A stretch of 64,000 nucleotides of DNA from positions 372,001-436,000 of the forward strand of contig NZ_JAAVUP010000002.1 of assembly GCF_012163135.1 (NCBI RefSeq). The letters are read 5' to 3'. Under the pieces are notes generated by a model. The model saw only the letters and a list, made by a program, of their open reading frames with translations. It was not told where the DNA came from and made no database searches. Each line of letters opens with the position of its first letter. Position 1 is the stretch's first letter. A program made the translations under genes and the position numbers. The stretch is from Neoroseomonas oryzicola (GTDB lineage: Bacteria > Pseudomonadota > Alphaproteobacteria > Acetobacterales > Acetobacteraceae). Shown here in pieces: positions 8,279-17,182 of this stretch.

Positions 8279-9664
8279 ATGCGGCGCAGGACCGGCACCT
8301 ACGCGGCGATCGGCGCGGCCTTTGCGGCTGGCATCGTGGCCGGGCCGCTCGTGGCGGCCTGGGCGCAGGACGGCAACCGGGCGGAGACCTACCGGCTGCT
8401 GAACCTGTTCGGCGACGTCTTCGAACGCATCCGCGCCGAGTATGTCGAACCGGTCAACGACCGCGACGCGATCGAGAACGCCATCCAGGGCATGCTCGCC
8501 GGCCTCGACCCGCATTCCTCCTACATGAACCCGCGCATGTACCGGGACATGCAGGTCCAGACGCGCGGCGAGTTCGGCGGCCTCGGCATCGAGGTCACGC
8601 AGGAAGGCGGCTACATCAAGGTCATCTCGCCGATCGACGAGACGCCGGCCGCGCGCGCCGGGGTGAAGCCGGGCGACCTGATAACCCATCTCAACGGCAA
8701 TTCCGTGCAGGGGCTGACGCTGCAGGAAGCGGTCGAGCAGATGCGCGGCGAGCGCGGCACCTCGATCCGCCTGACCATCCGGCGCGAGGGCACGGACCGC
8801 CCGGTCGAACTCACCCTGACGCGCGACGTCATCCGCCCGCAGGTGGTGCGCTTCCGCGTCGAGGGCGGCGACATCGGCTACATCCGCCTCACCTCCTTCA
8901 ACGAGCAGACCGAGGTGGGGCTGCGTCGCGCCATGCAGCAGATCCGCCAGCAGGCGGGGAACAACCTCAAGGGCATCGTGCTCGACCTGCGGAACAATCC
9001 GGGCGGGCTGCTCGACCAGGCGGTGCAGGTCTCGGACGACTTCCTCGACCAGGGCGAGATCGTCTCGACCCGCGCCCGGCGCTCGGAGGATTCGCAGCGC
9101 TGGAACGCGCGCGCGGGCGACATCGCGCAAGGGCTGCCGATCGTGGTGCTGATCAACGGCGGGTCGGCCAGCGCCAGCGAGATCGTCGCCGGCGCTCTGC
9201 AGGACCATCGCCGCGCGATCGTCCTCGGCACCAAGTCCTTCGGCAAGGGCAGCGTGCAGACCGTCATGCCCATCCCGGGCAACGGCGCCATCCGCCTGAC
9301 CACGGCGCGCTACTACACGCCCTCCGGCCGGTCCATCCAGGCGACCGGCATCGAGCCGGACGTCGAGGTGCGGGCGACGCGCGAGGAAGGCAACCAGGCC
9401 GCCGCGGCACGCCGCGACCGCGAGGCCGACCTGCGCCGCGCGCTGCGCAACGACAACAGCGGCCAGCAGCAGGCCGCCCCGCCGCTGCCGCCGCTGAACC
9501 TGCCGGCCGGCCTCGTCGAACGCGTGCAGCGCGACCCGGCCGAGGGCGCGCCCACCTTCGACCCCACCAAGCCCGAGACCGACCACCAGCTACAGCAGGC
9601 GCTTCAGCTGCTGCGCGGCATCGCGGCTTCGCCGAACCCGCAGCGTCGCGCCTCGGTGCGCTGA
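8279..9664 (+). CDS. ctpA: Carboxy-terminal processing protease CtpA (S41 family)
   Basis: 461 residues from ATG 8279, with GAAGGA six bases upstream; the in-frame ATG at 8264 would use that same element as coding sequence. An N-terminal membrane anchor (AAIGAAFAAGIVAGPLVAA) precedes the S41 N-terminal helix region, a PDZ domain (about residues 85-165, with GLGIEV and GDLITHLNG) and the S41 catalytic domain. The catalytic Ser lies in GGSASASEIVAG (around residue 300) and the general-base Lys in LGTKSFGKGS (around 320). CtpA enzymes trim periplasmic proteins and, in many bacteria, degrade cell-wall hydrolases, which fits its place next to envC. The C-terminus is Gln/Pro-rich and low in complexity. 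Confidence 0.95.
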   Translation: MRRRTGTYAAIGAAFAAGIVAGPLVAAWAQDGNRAETYRLLNLFGDVFERIRAEYVEPVNDRDAIENAIQGMLAGLDPHSSYMNPRMYRDMQVQTRGEFGGLGIEVTQEGGYIKVISPIDETPAARAGVKPGDLITHLNGNSVQGLTLQEAVEQMRGERGTSIRLTIRREGTDRPVELTLTRDVIRPQVVRFRVEGGDIGYIRLTSFNEQTEVGLRRAMQQIRQQAGNNLKGIVLDLRNNPGGLLDQAVQVSDDFLDQGEIVSTRARRSEDSQRWNARAGDIAQGLPIVVLINGGSASASEIVAGALQDHRRAIVLGTKSFGKGSVQTVMPIPGNGAIRLTTARYYTPSGRSIQATGIEPDVEVRATREEGNQAAAARRDREADLRRALRNDNSGQQQAAPPLPPLNLPAGLVERVQRDPAEGAPTFDPTKPETDHQLQQALQLLRGIAASPNPQRRASVR

Positions 9665-9687
9665 CGGCCCACGGGACGCGCGACGGG

Positions 9688-10827
9688 ATGCGCGTGCCAG
9701 GCTGGCGTTGGCTGGGGGTCTTCTGGGCCGTGGTCGCGCTGGGCGCGGCCGGCACGGTCTGGCGGCTGCACCAGCTCGGGCCGCCGGAGGCGCCTGCGCC
9801 GGCCCCGGGCGAGGCGCCGGCGCCGCAGGTCGGCCCCGCGCCGGCCACTCCTGAACCGCCGGCGCCCGCCCAGGCTGTTACCGCGCCTGCGCCACCCGCG
9901 GCCGAAGCGCGATCGGCGCCGATGCCCGCCGCGCCTGAACCTCCTCCTCTCGCCGCGGCGCCCGCGCCGGCCTCGGCCGCCGGGCGGCCGATCCCCGCGC
10001 CCGACCCGGCCTTGCTTGAGACCGGGCGCCACGGCGCGCTGCCGCGCATCGGCGCCGATGGCCGCACCTCCATCCGTGCCTATGCGCGGGAGTTCGACCG
10101 CCGCGATACCCGCCCACGAATCGGCATCATCGTCTCGGACATCGGCCTGTCCGCCACCCAGACCGACGACGCGATCCGCCGCCTGCCGCCCGCTGTGGCC
10201 CTGGCGCTGTCACCCTATGCCGTGCGCCCCGGCCAGGCGGCCGAACGCGCGCGCGAGCGGGGGATGGAGACGCTGATCGCCATCCCGATGGAACCCGCCG
10301 GCTACCCCACCAACGACCCCGGCGACCGCGCCCTGCTGACCGGGCGGCCGATGGCGGAGAACCTCGACCTGCTCGACTGGTCGCTGTCGCGCGCCCAGGG
10401 CTATGTCGGCGCCATCGGGGCGATCGGCGGCATGCGCGGGGAACGCTTCGCGGCGCTGCCCGACGCCGTCGGCGCGGTGCAGGACGTGCTGTTCCGCCGC
10501 GGCGTGCTCTATGTCGACCCGCGGCCCGGCGCCGCATCGCCTGCCCGCGCCTGGGGGCGCAGCGTCGACCTCGTGCTCGACGAACCGGGCGGCACGCGCG
10601 GGGAGATCGACCGGCGCCTGGCGGAACTCGAGGGCCTCGCGCGCGAGCGCGGCGCCGCGCTGGGCCTGTCGGGATCCGCCAGCCCCGTCGTGGTCGAGCG
10701 CATCGCCGCCTGGGCGCAGGGGCTCGATGCGCGGGGGCTGGTGCTCGCCCCCGTCTCGGCCATGATCCGCCGGCCGGAGGGCAGCGCCTCCGATTCCAAT
10801 CCCCTCCGTCCCGCGAGCGCGCCATGA
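9688..10827 (+). CDS. Divergent polysaccharide deacetylase family protein (YibQ/DUF610-like)
   Basis: 379 residues from ATG 9688. Residues 8-28 form a membrane anchor (WLGVFWAVVALGAAGTV), residues 35-110 are a Pro/Ala-rich linker, and the C-terminal 250 residues form the catalytic-fold domain beginning RPRIGIIVSDIGLS. Markers are AIRRLPPAVALALSPYA, LIAIPMEPAGYPTNDPG and GYVGAIGAIGG, typical of the divergent polysaccharide deacetylase family linked with envC and ctpA in proteobacteria. It should act in the periplasm; substrate and activity are not established. The stop overlaps the rppH start (ATGA). A frame open far upstream on this strand is the shadow of ctpA and envC. Confidence 0.88.
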   Translation: MRVPGWRWLGVFWAVVALGAAGTVWRLHQLGPPEAPAPAPGEAPAPQVGPAPATPEPPAPAQAVTAPAPPAAEARSAPMPAAPEPPPLAAAPAPASAAGRPIPAPDPALLETGRHGALPRIGADGRTSIRAYAREFDRRDTRPRIGIIVSDIGLSATQTDDAIRRLPPAVALALSPYAVRPGQAAERARERGMETLIAIPMEPAGYPTNDPGDRALLTGRPMAENLDLLDWSLSRAQGYVGAIGAIGGMRGERFAALPDAVGAVQDVLFRRGVLYVDPRPGAASPARAWGRSVDLVLDEPGGTRGEIDRRLAELEGLARERGAALGLSGSASPVVVERIAAWAQGLDARGLVLAPVSAMIRRPEGSASDSNPLRPASAP

Positions 10828-11306
10828 AGGACCTGCCCTACCGCGACAATGTCGGCGCGGTGCTGTTCAACCACGCCGGCCTGGTGCTGGTCGCGCGCCG
10901 CGCCGACCTGCCGAACGCCGAAGGCGCGCCGGGCGGCTGGCAATTGCCGCAGGGCGGCATGGACAAGGGCGAGGACCCCGCCGTCGCCGTCTTCCGCGAA
11001 CTGGAGGAAGAGATCGGCACCGCGCGCGCCGAGATCCTCGCCGAGCATCCGCGCTGGCTCACCTATGACCTGCCCTCCGACCTGATCGGCAAGGCGCTGG
11101 GCGGCAGGTATCGCGGCCAGCGGCAGAAATGGTTCGCGCTGCGCTTCACCGGCGCGGAGGCCGACATCCGCCTCGACCTCGACCCGCATCCCGAATTCGA
11201 CGCCTGGCGCTGGGCGCCGCTCGCGGAGCTGCCGGCGCTCGCGGTCGAGTTCAAGCGCGCGATCTACGAGGACCTCGCACGGGAATTCGCGCGCTTCGCG
11301 GGCTGA
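10824..11306 (+). CDS. rppH: RNA pyrophosphohydrolase RppH
   Basis: 160 residues, the usual RppH length. RppH removes pyrophosphate from the 5' end of mRNA, starting decay. The Nudix box is complete: GGMDKGEDPAVAVFRELEEE then IG, with the two catalytic Glu pairs. YRDNVGAVLFNHAG at the N-terminus and the C-terminal VEFKRAIYEDLAREFA are typical of the family, as is WRWAPLAELP. Start ATG 10824 overlaps the deacetylase stop by four bases, so the two are probably translationally coupled. The stop codon directly abuts that of the convergent Bug receptor gene with no base between. Confidence 0.95.
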   Translation: MKDLPYRDNVGAVLFNHAGLVLVARRADLPNAEGAPGGWQLPQGGMDKGEDPAVAVFRELEEEIGTARAEILAEHPRWLTYDLPSDLIGKALGGRYRGQRQKWFALRFTGAEADIRLDLDPHPEFDAWRWAPLAELPALAVEFKRAIYEDLAREFARFAG

Positions 11307-12254
11307 TCAGCGGCGCCAGGGCGTCGTGCGCCACAGCTCGCCGTAGTCGCGGGCCTGATCCTCCACGAAGCGCGTCATGGTGGCGCGGTCCATGTGGCGC
11401 ACGATCAGGAAGTCGCGTTCCGCGAGCGCCTTGAATTCGGGATCGGTCGCCGTGCGGCGGATGGCCTCCTCCCAGCGCGCGACGATCGGCGCCGGCGTCG
11501 CCGCGGGCAGGGCGAAGCCGCGGGCGGACCCGGCGGCGACCGGCACGCCCTGCTCGAAGCCCGTCGGCAGGTCGGGCGCCTTGTCCCAGCGTTCGCGTTC
11601 GAGGATGGCGACGACGCGCAGCGCGCCCTGGATATGCGCGCGCACGGTCAGGCTGACGGTCGAGATCGACCCCGCCACATGCCCGCCCTGGACCAGCTGC
11701 ATCGCCTGGCCCGCGCCCTGCGTCGGCACCCAGGTGAAGCGCACGCCGGCGGCGCGCTCGATCGCCATCAGCGCCAGGTGCGGCGCGCTGCCGACGCCCG
11801 CACCCGCGATGGTGATCGTCTCCGGCGCGTCGCGCGCGGCCGAGACGAGGTCGCGCAGCGTGCGGAAGGGCGTGCCCGTGCCGACGAAGACGGTGTAGGG
11901 CTCGTCCGTCAGCAGCCCCGCATAGGCGAAGGAATCGACGCGGTAGCGCGGCGTGTTGTCGTACAGCGCGGTGACGAGCGCGGGGAAGGAGACGAGCGCG
12001 ACGTTGCGCCCGTCGGGCGGCGCGGCCGCGACATCGTTCAGCATCAGCATCCCGCCGGCCCCGGGCTTGTTCACCACGATGATCGGCGTGCCGCCGAGAT
12101 GCTTCTCGAGGAAGGGTGCCGCCATGCGCGCGGCGAGGTCGATATTGCCGCCCGGCGCGAAGCCGACCTGGATCTGCACCGGACGGTCCTGCGCGCGGGC
12201 GCGCAGCGCGGGCAGGGCGAGGCCTGCGGCGAGAAGGATGCGACGCGTGCTCAC
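11307..12254 (-). CDS. Bug family tripartite tricarboxylate transporter substrate-binding protein
   Basis: 315 residues from GTG 12254, giving the signal sequence STRRILLAAGLALPALRARA; the upstream extension to 12311 has no signal character. Family signatures are VQIQVGFAPGGNIDLAARM, VVNKPGAGGMLMLND and ITIAGAGVGSAPHLALMAIE. It is divergent from the luciferase-like gene and convergent with rppH. No cognate membrane components are nearby, so the ligand is unknown. This is the second of three solitary Bug receptors in the window, and it has diverged from the other two (GNIDL in place of GGSTD/GGAAD), suggesting a different ligand. Confidence 0.9.
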   Translation of the reverse strand: MSTRRILLAAGLALPALRARAQDRPVQIQVGFAPGGNIDLAARMAAPFLEKHLGGTPIIVVNKPGAGGMLMLNDVAAAPPDGRNVALVSFPALVTALYDNTPRYRVDSFAYAGLLTDEPYTVFVGTGTPFRTLRDLVSAARDAPETITIAGAGVGSAPHLALMAIERAAGVRFTWVPTQGAGQAMQLVQGGHVAGSISTVSLTVRAHIQGALRVVAILERERWDKAPDLPTGFEQGVPVAAGSARGFALPAATPAPIVARWEEAIRRTATDPEFKALAERDFLIVRHMDRATMTRFVEDQARDYGELWRTTPWRR

Positions 12255-12374
12255 CGGCAGCCGATCCCCATGCTGACGCGGGAAGCCTAGCGCGGCGCGA
12301 TCCCGCCGCAAGCGCGAAGGTTGCGCGCCCGCGCCGTTCCGCTACGATTTCCGCATCCCCGCGGAGAGGCCCGG

Positions 12375-13442
12375 ATGCTGCGCTTCAGCAATTTCCTCTT
12401 TCCCGAGAGCCGCGACCCCGGTCGCGACGCGGAGGTGATCGCCGACTGCATCGAGGAAGCGAAGCTCTGCGACGAGCTCGGCGTCGAGGTGCTCTGGCTG
12501 GCCGAGCACCATTTCGACGGCAATTGCGCCTATGTCGATCCGGTCACCTTCGCCGCCGCCGTGCTCGCCGCGACGAAGCGCATCAAGGTCGGCTTCGCGG
12601 TGGCGCAGGTGTCGCTGCACCATCCGATGCGGCTCGCCGAGCAGATGTCGCTGCTCGACAACCTCGGCCGCGGGCGGGTGATCGTCGGCCTCGGCCGCGG
12701 CACCGCCTACAACGTCTACGAATACCAGGGCTACGGCATCCCGCACGAGGAAGCGCTCGAGCGCTACGAGGAGGCCGAGGGCATCATGCTCAAGGCCTGG
12801 ACCAGCCCCGAGGGCTTTAGCCACGAGGGCAAGCACTGGACGCTGAAGGTGCCGCGTTTGCGCCCGCAGCCCTTCACACAGCCGCATCCCTACCTGATCC
12901 GCGCGGCGTCCTCCGAGGCTGGCGCGTTGCACCTGGCGCGTCGCGGCGTGCCCTTCCTGATGAACGTGCAGTCGAACGAGACGACGGCGAAGCGCCTCGC
13001 GCTCTATCGCGCCGCGATGGCCGAGGCCGGCTTCGATGCGGCGCATATCGCGCGCTGCCTCGACGAATCCTGGGTGTGGCGGAACGTCGTCGTCGCCGAG
13101 ACCGACGCCGAGGCCGAGCGCATCGGCATCCCCGCCTTCGAGGCCATGCAGGAACACCGCAAGGCGCTGCGCGAACGCATCTATGCCGAGCAGGGCATCA
13201 TCATGAAGAAGGAGGAGGTGCCGCCCGCGCGCGTCAATCCGAGCCACGCGCTGATCGCGGGATCGCCCGCGACGGTCGCGGCGAAGATGGCCGAGATCGA
13301 GTCGACGGGCGTCGGCGGCGTGATCTGCTCCTTCCGGCTCGGCCCGATGCCGGCGGCGACGGCGGCGACCTCGATCCGCCGGTTCATGGAGGAGGTCGCG
13401 CCGCGCTTCGCGGCCCCGGCCGTGCCGGCGGCGGCGGAATAG
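12375..13442 (+). CDS. LLM class flavin-dependent oxidoreductase (luciferase-like)
   Basis: 355 residues from ATG 12375, with GGAGAGG five bases upstream. The TIM-barrel luciferase-like fold is indicated by CDELGVEVLWLAEHHF at the N-terminus, KRIKVGFAVAQVSLHHPMRL, GRGRVIVGLGRGT and the C-terminal GVGGVICSFRLG. Such enzymes use FMNH2 or F420-like flavins to oxygenate diverse substrates; the substrate here cannot be read. It is transcribed away from the Bug receptor, which may or may not share its physiology. A different luciferase-like protein ends the window (63356-64000). Confidence 0.88.
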   Translation: MLRFSNFLFPESRDPGRDAEVIADCIEEAKLCDELGVEVLWLAEHHFDGNCAYVDPVTFAAAVLAATKRIKVGFAVAQVSLHHPMRLAEQMSLLDNLGRGRVIVGLGRGTAYNVYEYQGYGIPHEEALERYEEAEGIMLKAWTSPEGFSHEGKHWTLKVPRLRPQPFTQPHPYLIRAASSEAGALHLARRGVPFLMNVQSNETTAKRLALYRAAMAEAGFDAAHIARCLDESWVWRNVVVAETDAEAERIGIPAFEAMQEHRKALRERIYAEQGIIMKKEEVPPARVNPSHALIAGSPATVAAKMAEIESTGVGGVICSFRLGPMPAATAATSIRRFMEEVAPRFAAPAVPAAAE

Positions 13443-13550
13443 GATCCGGCCTGTCGGAAGCGAGTCAGGCGCGCAGCCCCACCCGGCCCCCGACGACTGC
13501 ATCCGGAACGGGCGGGCGGGAGGGCCGGCGCCGCACCATCAACGAAGCCC

Positions 13551-15593
13551 CTAGGACGGCCCGGCGCGGACGCGCGACAGCGGCACGCGGATCTCGCAGA
13601 CCAGCCCCTCGTCGGGCCAGCGACGGTCGAGCGACCCGGCCAGCTGGCCCGCGATCGTCGCCTCCATGACGCGAGACCCGACGCCGCGGCGCGACGGCAT
13701 GCCGGGCGCCGGCCCGCCGCTCTCCGCCCAGCGGATCGTCAGCATTCCGGCATCCTCGTCCACCTGCCAGCTCGCCGCGACGCGGCCTTCGGGCGCCGAG
13801 AGCGCGCCGTGCTTCACCGCGTTGGTGGCGAGCTCGTGGAAGACGATGCTGAGCGGCTGCACCGCCTCCGCGCGCAGCCGCAGCGGCCCGCCGGTCAGGA
13901 CGAAGCGCTCGCGGGCCTCTCCCTTCGCCGGCCGCGTCGCGCCATAGGGCGCGAGCTCCTCGGCGATCACCGCGCGCAGCGGCGCGCCGGTCCAGCGTTC
14001 CGCGGCGAGCAGCGACTGCGCGCGCGCGAGCGCCGCGATGCGCCCTTCCACCACCCGCGCATAGGTCGCCGCATCCTCCGCCCGCGTCAGGCGCAGGATG
14101 GCCTGCACGATGGCGAGCGAGTTGCGCGCGCGGTGGTTCACCTCCTGCATCAGGATCTGGCGGCGTTCCTCGGCCTCCCGCCGCGCGGTGATGTCGCGCA
14201 CCATGCCGGAGACGCGTTCCGGCGCGCCGGTCAGCGGGTCGACGCCGACCACGGCGCCGGTGCTCTCGAGCCAGCGCCAGCGGCCATCGGCGCCGGCATA
14301 GCGGTATTCCTCGCGATAGCCGGGCGCGCGGCCCGTCCTGGCGCGGTCCCAGGCCTCGAGCACGCGCGGACGATCGGCGGGATGGATGCGCGTCACCCAA
14401 TCCTGGAACGGGGTCGTGGTCTGGTCGGGCTCCAGCGCCAGGATCTCGACCGTGCGGGCGGATCGCGTGGTCAGGCCGGTCCGCAGGCTGGTCTCCCAGG
14501 TGCCGAAGCGACCGGCGTCGATCGCCATGCGCAGCCGCTCCTCGCCCTCGCGCACCGAGGCGGTGCGCTCGGCCACGCGTTCCTCGAGCCCGGCGAGCGT
14601 CGCCTCGAGCGCGAGCTGCTGCCGGCGCACCACCCAGCCGAAGGCGCCGAGGGCAAGGATGGCCGGCACTCCGATCAGCAGCAGGGGCGTCGCGGCCTGC
14701 CACCAGCGCTCCACCACGACGTCGCGCGGCCGCGCCACCGCGACCGCGAGCGCGGGATGGCTGCCGAGCACGGCGAAGCGCACCAGCACCGGCTGCCCGT
14801 CGCGCGGCGTGCGGCCGTCCACCCGTCCTTCCGTCTGCCCGGTCGCGAGGGCGGCGATCAGCGGCTGGGACGGGCCGAGCGGCGGCGCCGGCGCGGGCAT
14901 CGGCGGCTGGCGGGCGAGGATCTGTCCGTCGGTCCGGATCAGCGCCGCGGAATCCTGGGGATTCCCCCGGGCGCGCCCGAGCCCGATGCCCATGCGGTTC
15001 GCGTCGAGCAGCACCGCGACCGTGCCCGGCGCGCCGATCCGCTCCTGCGCCAGCATCACCAGCGGCGGCCGCCCCGGTCCCGGCGCGAAGGCCGCGCTGA
15101 TCGCCTGGTAGGCGCCGACCGGGACGAGGCCCTCGCGCGGCAGCGACGGCAGCGGCAGCGCCGGTTCGCCGGTGGGGGTGGCGACGAACAGGGGCTCGCC
15201 CCCCGCGGCGGTCACCACGACCGCACGCGCGAGGGGCATCCCGGTGATCATGCGCGCCAGGCGATCGCGCAGCGCCGGCTCGGCCTCGCGCAGCGCGGCA
15301 TCGTCCATGCCGGCGATGCTCTCGGCGATGCGCGCCGACAGCCGGCCATGGCCCTCGAGGACGCGCAGGGCGAACTCGCGCGCCGCCTCGGCGCCGACCG
15401 TGAGCTCGCGGTCGGCCTCGGCCCAGACGGCGTGCCAGGCGCTGCGGCAGGCGGCGCCCAGGATCAGCGCCGGCACCAGCATCACCGCGCCGAGCAGCAG
15501 CAGCGGGCGCCGGTTGCGCCGCGGCGGGGGCGCGCGGCGGCTCGGTTCCGGAGGTGCCGCTTCCGCGAGCGGCTTCGGGGCGAACTGGTCCAT
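13551..15593 (-). CDS. Membrane HWE-type sensor histidine kinase with PAS domain
   Basis: 680 residues. Two membrane segments (about residues 30-50 and 300-320) flank a periplasmic sensing region of roughly 250 residues. A cytoplasmic coiled-coil linker and a PAS/PAC domain follow (about 355-465, with FGTWETSLRTGL and RWRWLESTGAVVGV). The HWE kinase core comes last: phospho-acceptor His near 487 in LMQEVNHRARNSLAIVQ, N-box HELATNAVKHGALS, and the family Trp-x-Glu in IRWAESGGPAP. No response regulator gene is adjacent, so it is an orphan kinase. HWE kinases often act in alphaproteobacterial general stress signalling, but the input and partner here are unknown. Confidence 0.92.
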   Translation of the reverse strand: MDQFAPKPLAEAAPPEPSRRAPPPRRNRRPLLLLGAVMLVPALILGAACRSAWHAVWAEADRELTVGAEAAREFALRVLEGHGRLSARIAESIAGMDDAALREAEPALRDRLARMITGMPLARAVVVTAAGGEPLFVATPTGEPALPLPSLPREGLVPVGAYQAISAAFAPGPGRPPLVMLAQERIGAPGTVAVLLDANRMGIGLGRARGNPQDSAALIRTDGQILARQPPMPAPAPPLGPSQPLIAALATGQTEGRVDGRTPRDGQPVLVRFAVLGSHPALAVAVARPRDVVVERWWQAATPLLLIGVPAILALGAFGWVVRRQQLALEATLAGLEERVAERTASVREGEERLRMAIDAGRFGTWETSLRTGLTTRSARTVEILALEPDQTTTPFQDWVTRIHPADRPRVLEAWDRARTGRAPGYREEYRYAGADGRWRWLESTGAVVGVDPLTGAPERVSGMVRDITARREAEERRQILMQEVNHRARNSLAIVQAILRLTRAEDAATYARVVEGRIAALARAQSLLAAERWTGAPLRAVIAEELAPYGATRPAKGEARERFVLTGGPLRLRAEAVQPLSIVFHELATNAVKHGALSAPEGRVAASWQVDEDAGMLTIRWAESGGPAPGMPSRRGVGSRVMEATIAGQLAGSLDRRWPDEGLVCEIRVPLSRVRAGPS

Positions 15594-15659
15594 CGGGGGG
15601 CTCGCCGAGGTATCCCGGCCTGCCCCCCGGCTGTCCAGTTACTTCCTCGGCAGATGCGA

Positions 15660-16679
15660 TCAGTCGATCTTGATCACCAGCTTGCCGAAGTTCTCGCCCT
15701 TCAGCAGGCCGATGAAGGCGCGCGGGGCGTTGCGCAGCCCGTCCACCACGTCCTCCCGCCAGCGCAGCCGGCCGGCGCGGATCCAGCCCTCCATCTCGGC
15801 GCGGAAGGTGGCGTAGCGGGACCAGCCGGTGTCGCTGACGATGAAGCCCTGGATACGCAGGCGCTTGCGCACCACGGGGCCGAGGTTCGGCCCAGGGGGC
15901 GCGCCCGAGGCATCGGCGCCCGGCGCTTCGTTGTACTGGGCGATCATGCCGCACATCACCATGCGGCCGAAGTCGCGGAAGCGCGGGAACACCGCGGCCT
16001 GGGTCTTGCCGCCGACATTCTCCCAGTAGACGTCGATGCCCTCGGGCGCCGCGGCGTCGAGTTGCGCCTCGAGGTCCCCGTGATGATCGAGGCAGGCGTC
16101 GAAGCCGAGCTCCTTGACCACGAAGTCGCACTTCTTCGCCCCGCCGGCGACGCCGACGACCTTGCAGCCGCGGATCTTGGCGATCTGCCCGACCACCTGG
16201 CCGACCGCGCCCGAGGCGGCCGAGACCACCACCGTCTCGCCCGCCTTGGGCTGGCCGATGTCCTCGAGCCCGGTCCAGGCGGTCAGCCCGGGCATCCCGA
16301 GCACGCCGAGGCTGCTCGACAGCGGCGGGTCGGCCTCGGGCACCTTGAACAGCCGCTCCGGCCCGACGACGGAGAAGCGCTGCCAGCCATAGCCGCCGAG
16401 CACGATGTCGCCCGGCTTGAAGCCGGGGTGGCGGGAGGCGACGACCTCGCCGGCCGTCTGGCCTTCCATCACGGCGCCGAGCGCGACGGGCTTGGCATAG
16501 GATTTCGCGTCCGCCATCCGCCCGCGCATGTACGGGTCGAGGGAGAGGTAGCGGGCGCGCACCAGCACCTGCCCGTCGCCGGGCTCGGGCACCGGGGTTT
16601 CGACGATGTCGAAATCGGCTTCCACGGGCGCGCCCACGGGGCGGCGCTTCAGCAGGATCTGCAGGTTGGTTTCGGCCAT
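15660..16679 (-). CDS. NADP-dependent oxidoreductase, MDR superfamily (CurA/prostaglandin reductase-like)
   Basis: 339 residues from ATG 16679, with GGAGGA five bases upstream; the open frame to 16775 has no ribosome site. Family marks are YLSLDPYMRGRM, the cofactor loop VVSAASGAVGQVVGQIAK, DVYWENVGGKT and the C-terminal KGENFGKLVIKID. There are no zinc ligands. These enzymes reduce alpha,beta-unsaturated ketones or aldehydes with NADPH and are often involved in detoxifying reactive carbonyls. It lies between the histidine kinase and a run of small stress-type genes on the same strand. Confidence 0.92.
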   Translation of the reverse strand: MAETNLQILLKRRPVGAPVEADFDIVETPVPEPGDGQVLVRARYLSLDPYMRGRMADAKSYAKPVALGAVMEGQTAGEVVASRHPGFKPGDIVLGGYGWQRFSVVGPERLFKVPEADPPLSSSLGVLGMPGLTAWTGLEDIGQPKAGETVVVSAASGAVGQVVGQIAKIRGCKVVGVAGGAKKCDFVVKELGFDACLDHHGDLEAQLDAAAPEGIDVYWENVGGKTQAAVFPRFRDFGRMVMCGMIAQYNEAPGADASGAPPGPNLGPVVRKRLRIQGFIVSDTGWSRYATFRAEMEGWIRAGRLRWREDVVDGLRNAPRAFIGLLKGENFGKLVIKID

Positions 16680-16772
16680 GACGGTCCTCCGATCTTTTCG
16701 GAGGATGGCATGGTCGTGGCGGCGCGACGAGGCGGGGTGCCGGGCAGGGCAGCCCGCGGAGGCCCGAAACGA

Positions 16773-16834
16773 CACCGGCCCGCACCCCTCATCCGGCCAG
16801 CCAAAGGCTTGCCGAATGGGGGTGCGGGCCGGTG
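16773..16834. repeat. Long perfect inverted repeat (16-bp arms), possible terminator or regulatory hairpin
   Basis: Arms 16773-16788 and 16819-16834 are perfect 16-base complements. An inner, nearly perfect stem (about 16794-16802 with 16806-16814) continues the helix. It lies 124 bases after the 61-residue protein gene and 94 bases before the oxidoreductase start on the minus strand. It could end the upstream small-gene transcript or fold in the oxidoreductase leader. The rest of 16680-16958 shows no gene. Confidence 0.6.
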
Positions 16835-16958
16835 CCGCCCGGGCGGAAGGTGCGCCGGTGCCGGCTTCATGTGCCCGCGCTTACGGCAACGACCCTGGCC
16901 CGTTGTTCGTGGGGGCATCTTCACCCGGTCGGGTGGGGCCACCCGGCCGGGACGCGCC

Positions 16959-17144
16959 CTAGCGGCGCGCCTTTCCCTTGGCGATCTCGCGCTCGATCGA
17001 GCTCCGTTCGGTCGCGCCGGACCGGCGGATGATCTCCCGCACGATGGCGGGCGAGATGCGGTGCCGCTTCGCGAGGTAGGCGATCTCGTCCTCGATGTTC
17101 GTCTCCGCCTTCGGGCTGGCGGCTGTGGCGTCCTGGTAGGTCAT
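16959..17144 (-). CDS. Small protein, DUF3606-like
   Basis: 61 residues, basic and helical, with AAAGGA placed about six bases before ATG 17144. The segment IEDEIAYLAKRHRISPAIV followed by a second helix (REIIRRSG) resembles the DUF3606 pattern, in which a short helical pair follows a basic tail; the match is by eye and moderate. Family function is unknown. It lies downstream of the DUF6481 gene on the same strand and may share its transcript. Confidence 0.65.
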   Translation of the reverse strand: MTYQDATAASPKAETNIEDEIAYLAKRHRISPAIVREIIRRSGATERSSIEREIAKGKARR

Positions 17145-17182
17145 GGACGGGTCCTTTCTCGCGGGAAGAGGGTGAGCGCGCC

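Noticed and set aside
7948-9687. Upstream extension of the deacetylase-like frame through ctpA
   Set aside because: It is the out-of-frame shadow of envC/ctpA; protein-like sequence begins at 9688.
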